Assembly: GCA_002692165.1 (NCBI GenBank)
Contig: NZJL01000075.1
Location: 2,972-9,655 of the forward strand
Source: Porticoccaceae bacterium
GTDB lineage: Bacteria > Pseudomonadota > Gammaproteobacteria > Pseudomonadales > Porticoccaceae
DNA length: 6,684 nucleotides
Reading direction: 5' to 3'
Shown here: piece after piece, positions 5,738 through 6,684 of the stretch
Numbering within the stretch: position 1 is the first letter of the stretch
Layout: each line of letters begins with the position of its first letter
The notes under the pieces: model-generated
Told to the model about the DNA's origin: nothing
Database searches by the model: none
The model's input: the letters and a program-made list of their open reading frames with translations, nothing else
Made by a program: the position numbers and the translations under genes

Positions 5738-6684
5738 AATGACCTCAAGGGGAAAACTAGCTATTGATGATAATTCATCGCGCGTGAAAGGAAGATGGCT
5801 TGGTGAGTTGGCCAACCATCAACGAACGCTATTAGAGTCTTTACGCGACTTGGCATCAGAGCCATTGCAATCATTGATGACTGTGTTGGTCATAGCTATT
5901 GCACTGGCATTGCCTGGTGCTTTGTACCTTGCGGTTGAGAATATGGAACGATTGGGTGGTGACGTAGAAGCGTCGACGCAAATCACAGTGTTTGTTGAGT
6001 TGGACGCGAGCCAATATGCGTTATCAGGACTTGAGAGTAAGTTACAAAGTTTAGCTGGAGTCAAGCGAGTTAACTTTATATCCCGAGAAGAGGCCTTGGT
6101 AGAATTCCAAGAGCTTTCTGGCTTTGGGAATGCTTTGGAAGCGATGGACGATAGCCCGCTCCCGCCCGTTTTCACCGTGCAACCTGATAGCGTTGAATTC
6201 GAGCGAGCCGGTGAAATAGCTGCTCAAATTGAGAAATTTGAGAATGTCGATCTTGTAAAGGTTGATATGCAATGGCTGGAAAGACTGAGATCTATGCTTG
6301 AAATTGGTGAAAAATTAATCACTGCACTTGGTGTTACTCTAGGTTTGGGTGTCTTGTTGGCAGTAGCCAGCACAATTCGTTTGGCGATTCAAAGTCGGAC
6401 AGATGAAATAATAGTCATCCGTTTGGTGGGCGGCACTGATTCTTATATTCGCAGACCCTTTCTCTACACTGGTCTGGTTATTGGATTTACCGGAGCATTG
6501 ATCGCATTGCTTTTTTTATTTATCTCCGTTAGTTGGTTAAATGTCTCCATCGAAAACCTAGCGCGGCTATATGAAAGTCGCTTTTCGCTTCACAACTTGA
6601 GTTTTCGTGGCTTTTTTGGCGTTATAGCAATAGGATCGGCTCTCGGTTTGCTTGGGGCATGGTTTGCCGTACAAAAACACCTTC
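5718..6684 (+). CDS. ftsX: Cell-division membrane protein FtsX (3' end cut)
   Basis: FtsX is the integral membrane partner of FtsE; its periplasmic loop passes the ATPase signal to septal wall hydrolase activators. The frame is open to the window end, giving 322 residues from the ATG at 5718. Probable membrane segments lie at about 53-74 (LMTVLVIAIALALPGALYLA), 198-222, 247-273 and 298-318. The large loop between the first and second (about 75-195, including QITVFVEL and FISREEAL) is the periplasmic domain, matching FtsX topology. The final readable residues, GAWFAVQKHL, correspond to the extreme C-terminus of FtsX, so probably fewer than about ten residues are missing. The 5718 start has GAGGA 11 nt upstream and overlaps ftsE by 20 nt. 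An in-frame ATG at 5739, two bases after the ftsE stop codon begins its final base run, is the alternative and would shorten the protein by seven residues. The next gene, often rpoH in relatives, lies outside. Confidence 0.94.
   Translation, partial: MRKTQNKMTSRGKLAIDDNSSRVKGRWLGELANHQRTLLESLRDLASEPLQSLMTVLVIAIALALPGALYLAVENMERLGGDVEASTQITVFVELDASQYALSGLESKLQSLAGVKRVNFISREEALVEFQELSGFGNALEAMDDSPLPPVFTVQPDSVEFERAGEIAAQIEKFENVDLVKVDMQWLERLRSMLEIGEKLITALGVTLGLGVLLAVASTIRLAIQSRTDEIIVIRLVGGTDSYIRRPFLYTGLVIGFTGALIALLFLFISVSWLNVSIENLARLYESRFSLHNLSFRGFFGVIAIGSALGLLGAWFAVQKHL

Noticed and set aside
5819..6272. Minus-strand frames opposite ftsX
   Set aside because: The plus strand encodes a clear FtsX with correct topology through this stretch; the antisense frames are by-products of its composition.

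Overview
The window looks like chromosomal DNA of a motile gammaproteobacterium with moderate GC content. The evidence is the order rsmD | ftsY-ftsE-ftsX with coaD and mutM close by, an arrangement familiar from Pseudomonas-like and marine gammaproteobacteria, and proteins that read as gammaproteobacterial versions of their families. A marine lineage is plausible, but the sequence alone does not fix the genus.

Layout. Positions 1-93 are the last 30 codons of a flagellin gene cut by the window edge. A 304-bp non-coding stretch follows (94-397); its second half holds two predicted RNA hairpins and five GGA triplets before the ribosome binding site. A complete second flagellin gene lies at 398-1282 (+). 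A perfect 11-bp inverted repeat (1302-1327) separates it from a convergent, apparently solitary exbD gene (1330-1737, -). Divergent from exbD is mutM (1907-2713, +), the 8-oxoguanine DNA glycosylase. Convergent to mutM is a two-gene minus-strand unit, rsmD (3335-3907) then coaD (2805-3290). Divergent from rsmD is the plus-strand cell-division and secretion operon ftsY (4058-5044), ftsE (5054-5737) and ftsX (5718 to the window end, missing only its last few residues).

How the genes relate. FtsY is the SRP receptor that docks ribosomes making membrane proteins. FtsE and FtsX form the ABC-type complex that controls septal peptidoglycan hydrolases. RsmD modifies 16S rRNA and CoaD makes dephospho-CoA. 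MutM repairs oxidised guanine. The flagellins build the filament. ExbD is normally one part of a proton-driven ExbB-ExbD-TonB energy transducer, but no partner gene is visible here.

No mobile element, CRISPR array, tRNA or rRNA gene was seen, and I find no convincing new multi-gene system. The points most worth a second look are the structured, GGA-rich flagellin leader, the lone exbD, and start-site corrections for mutM and coaD.
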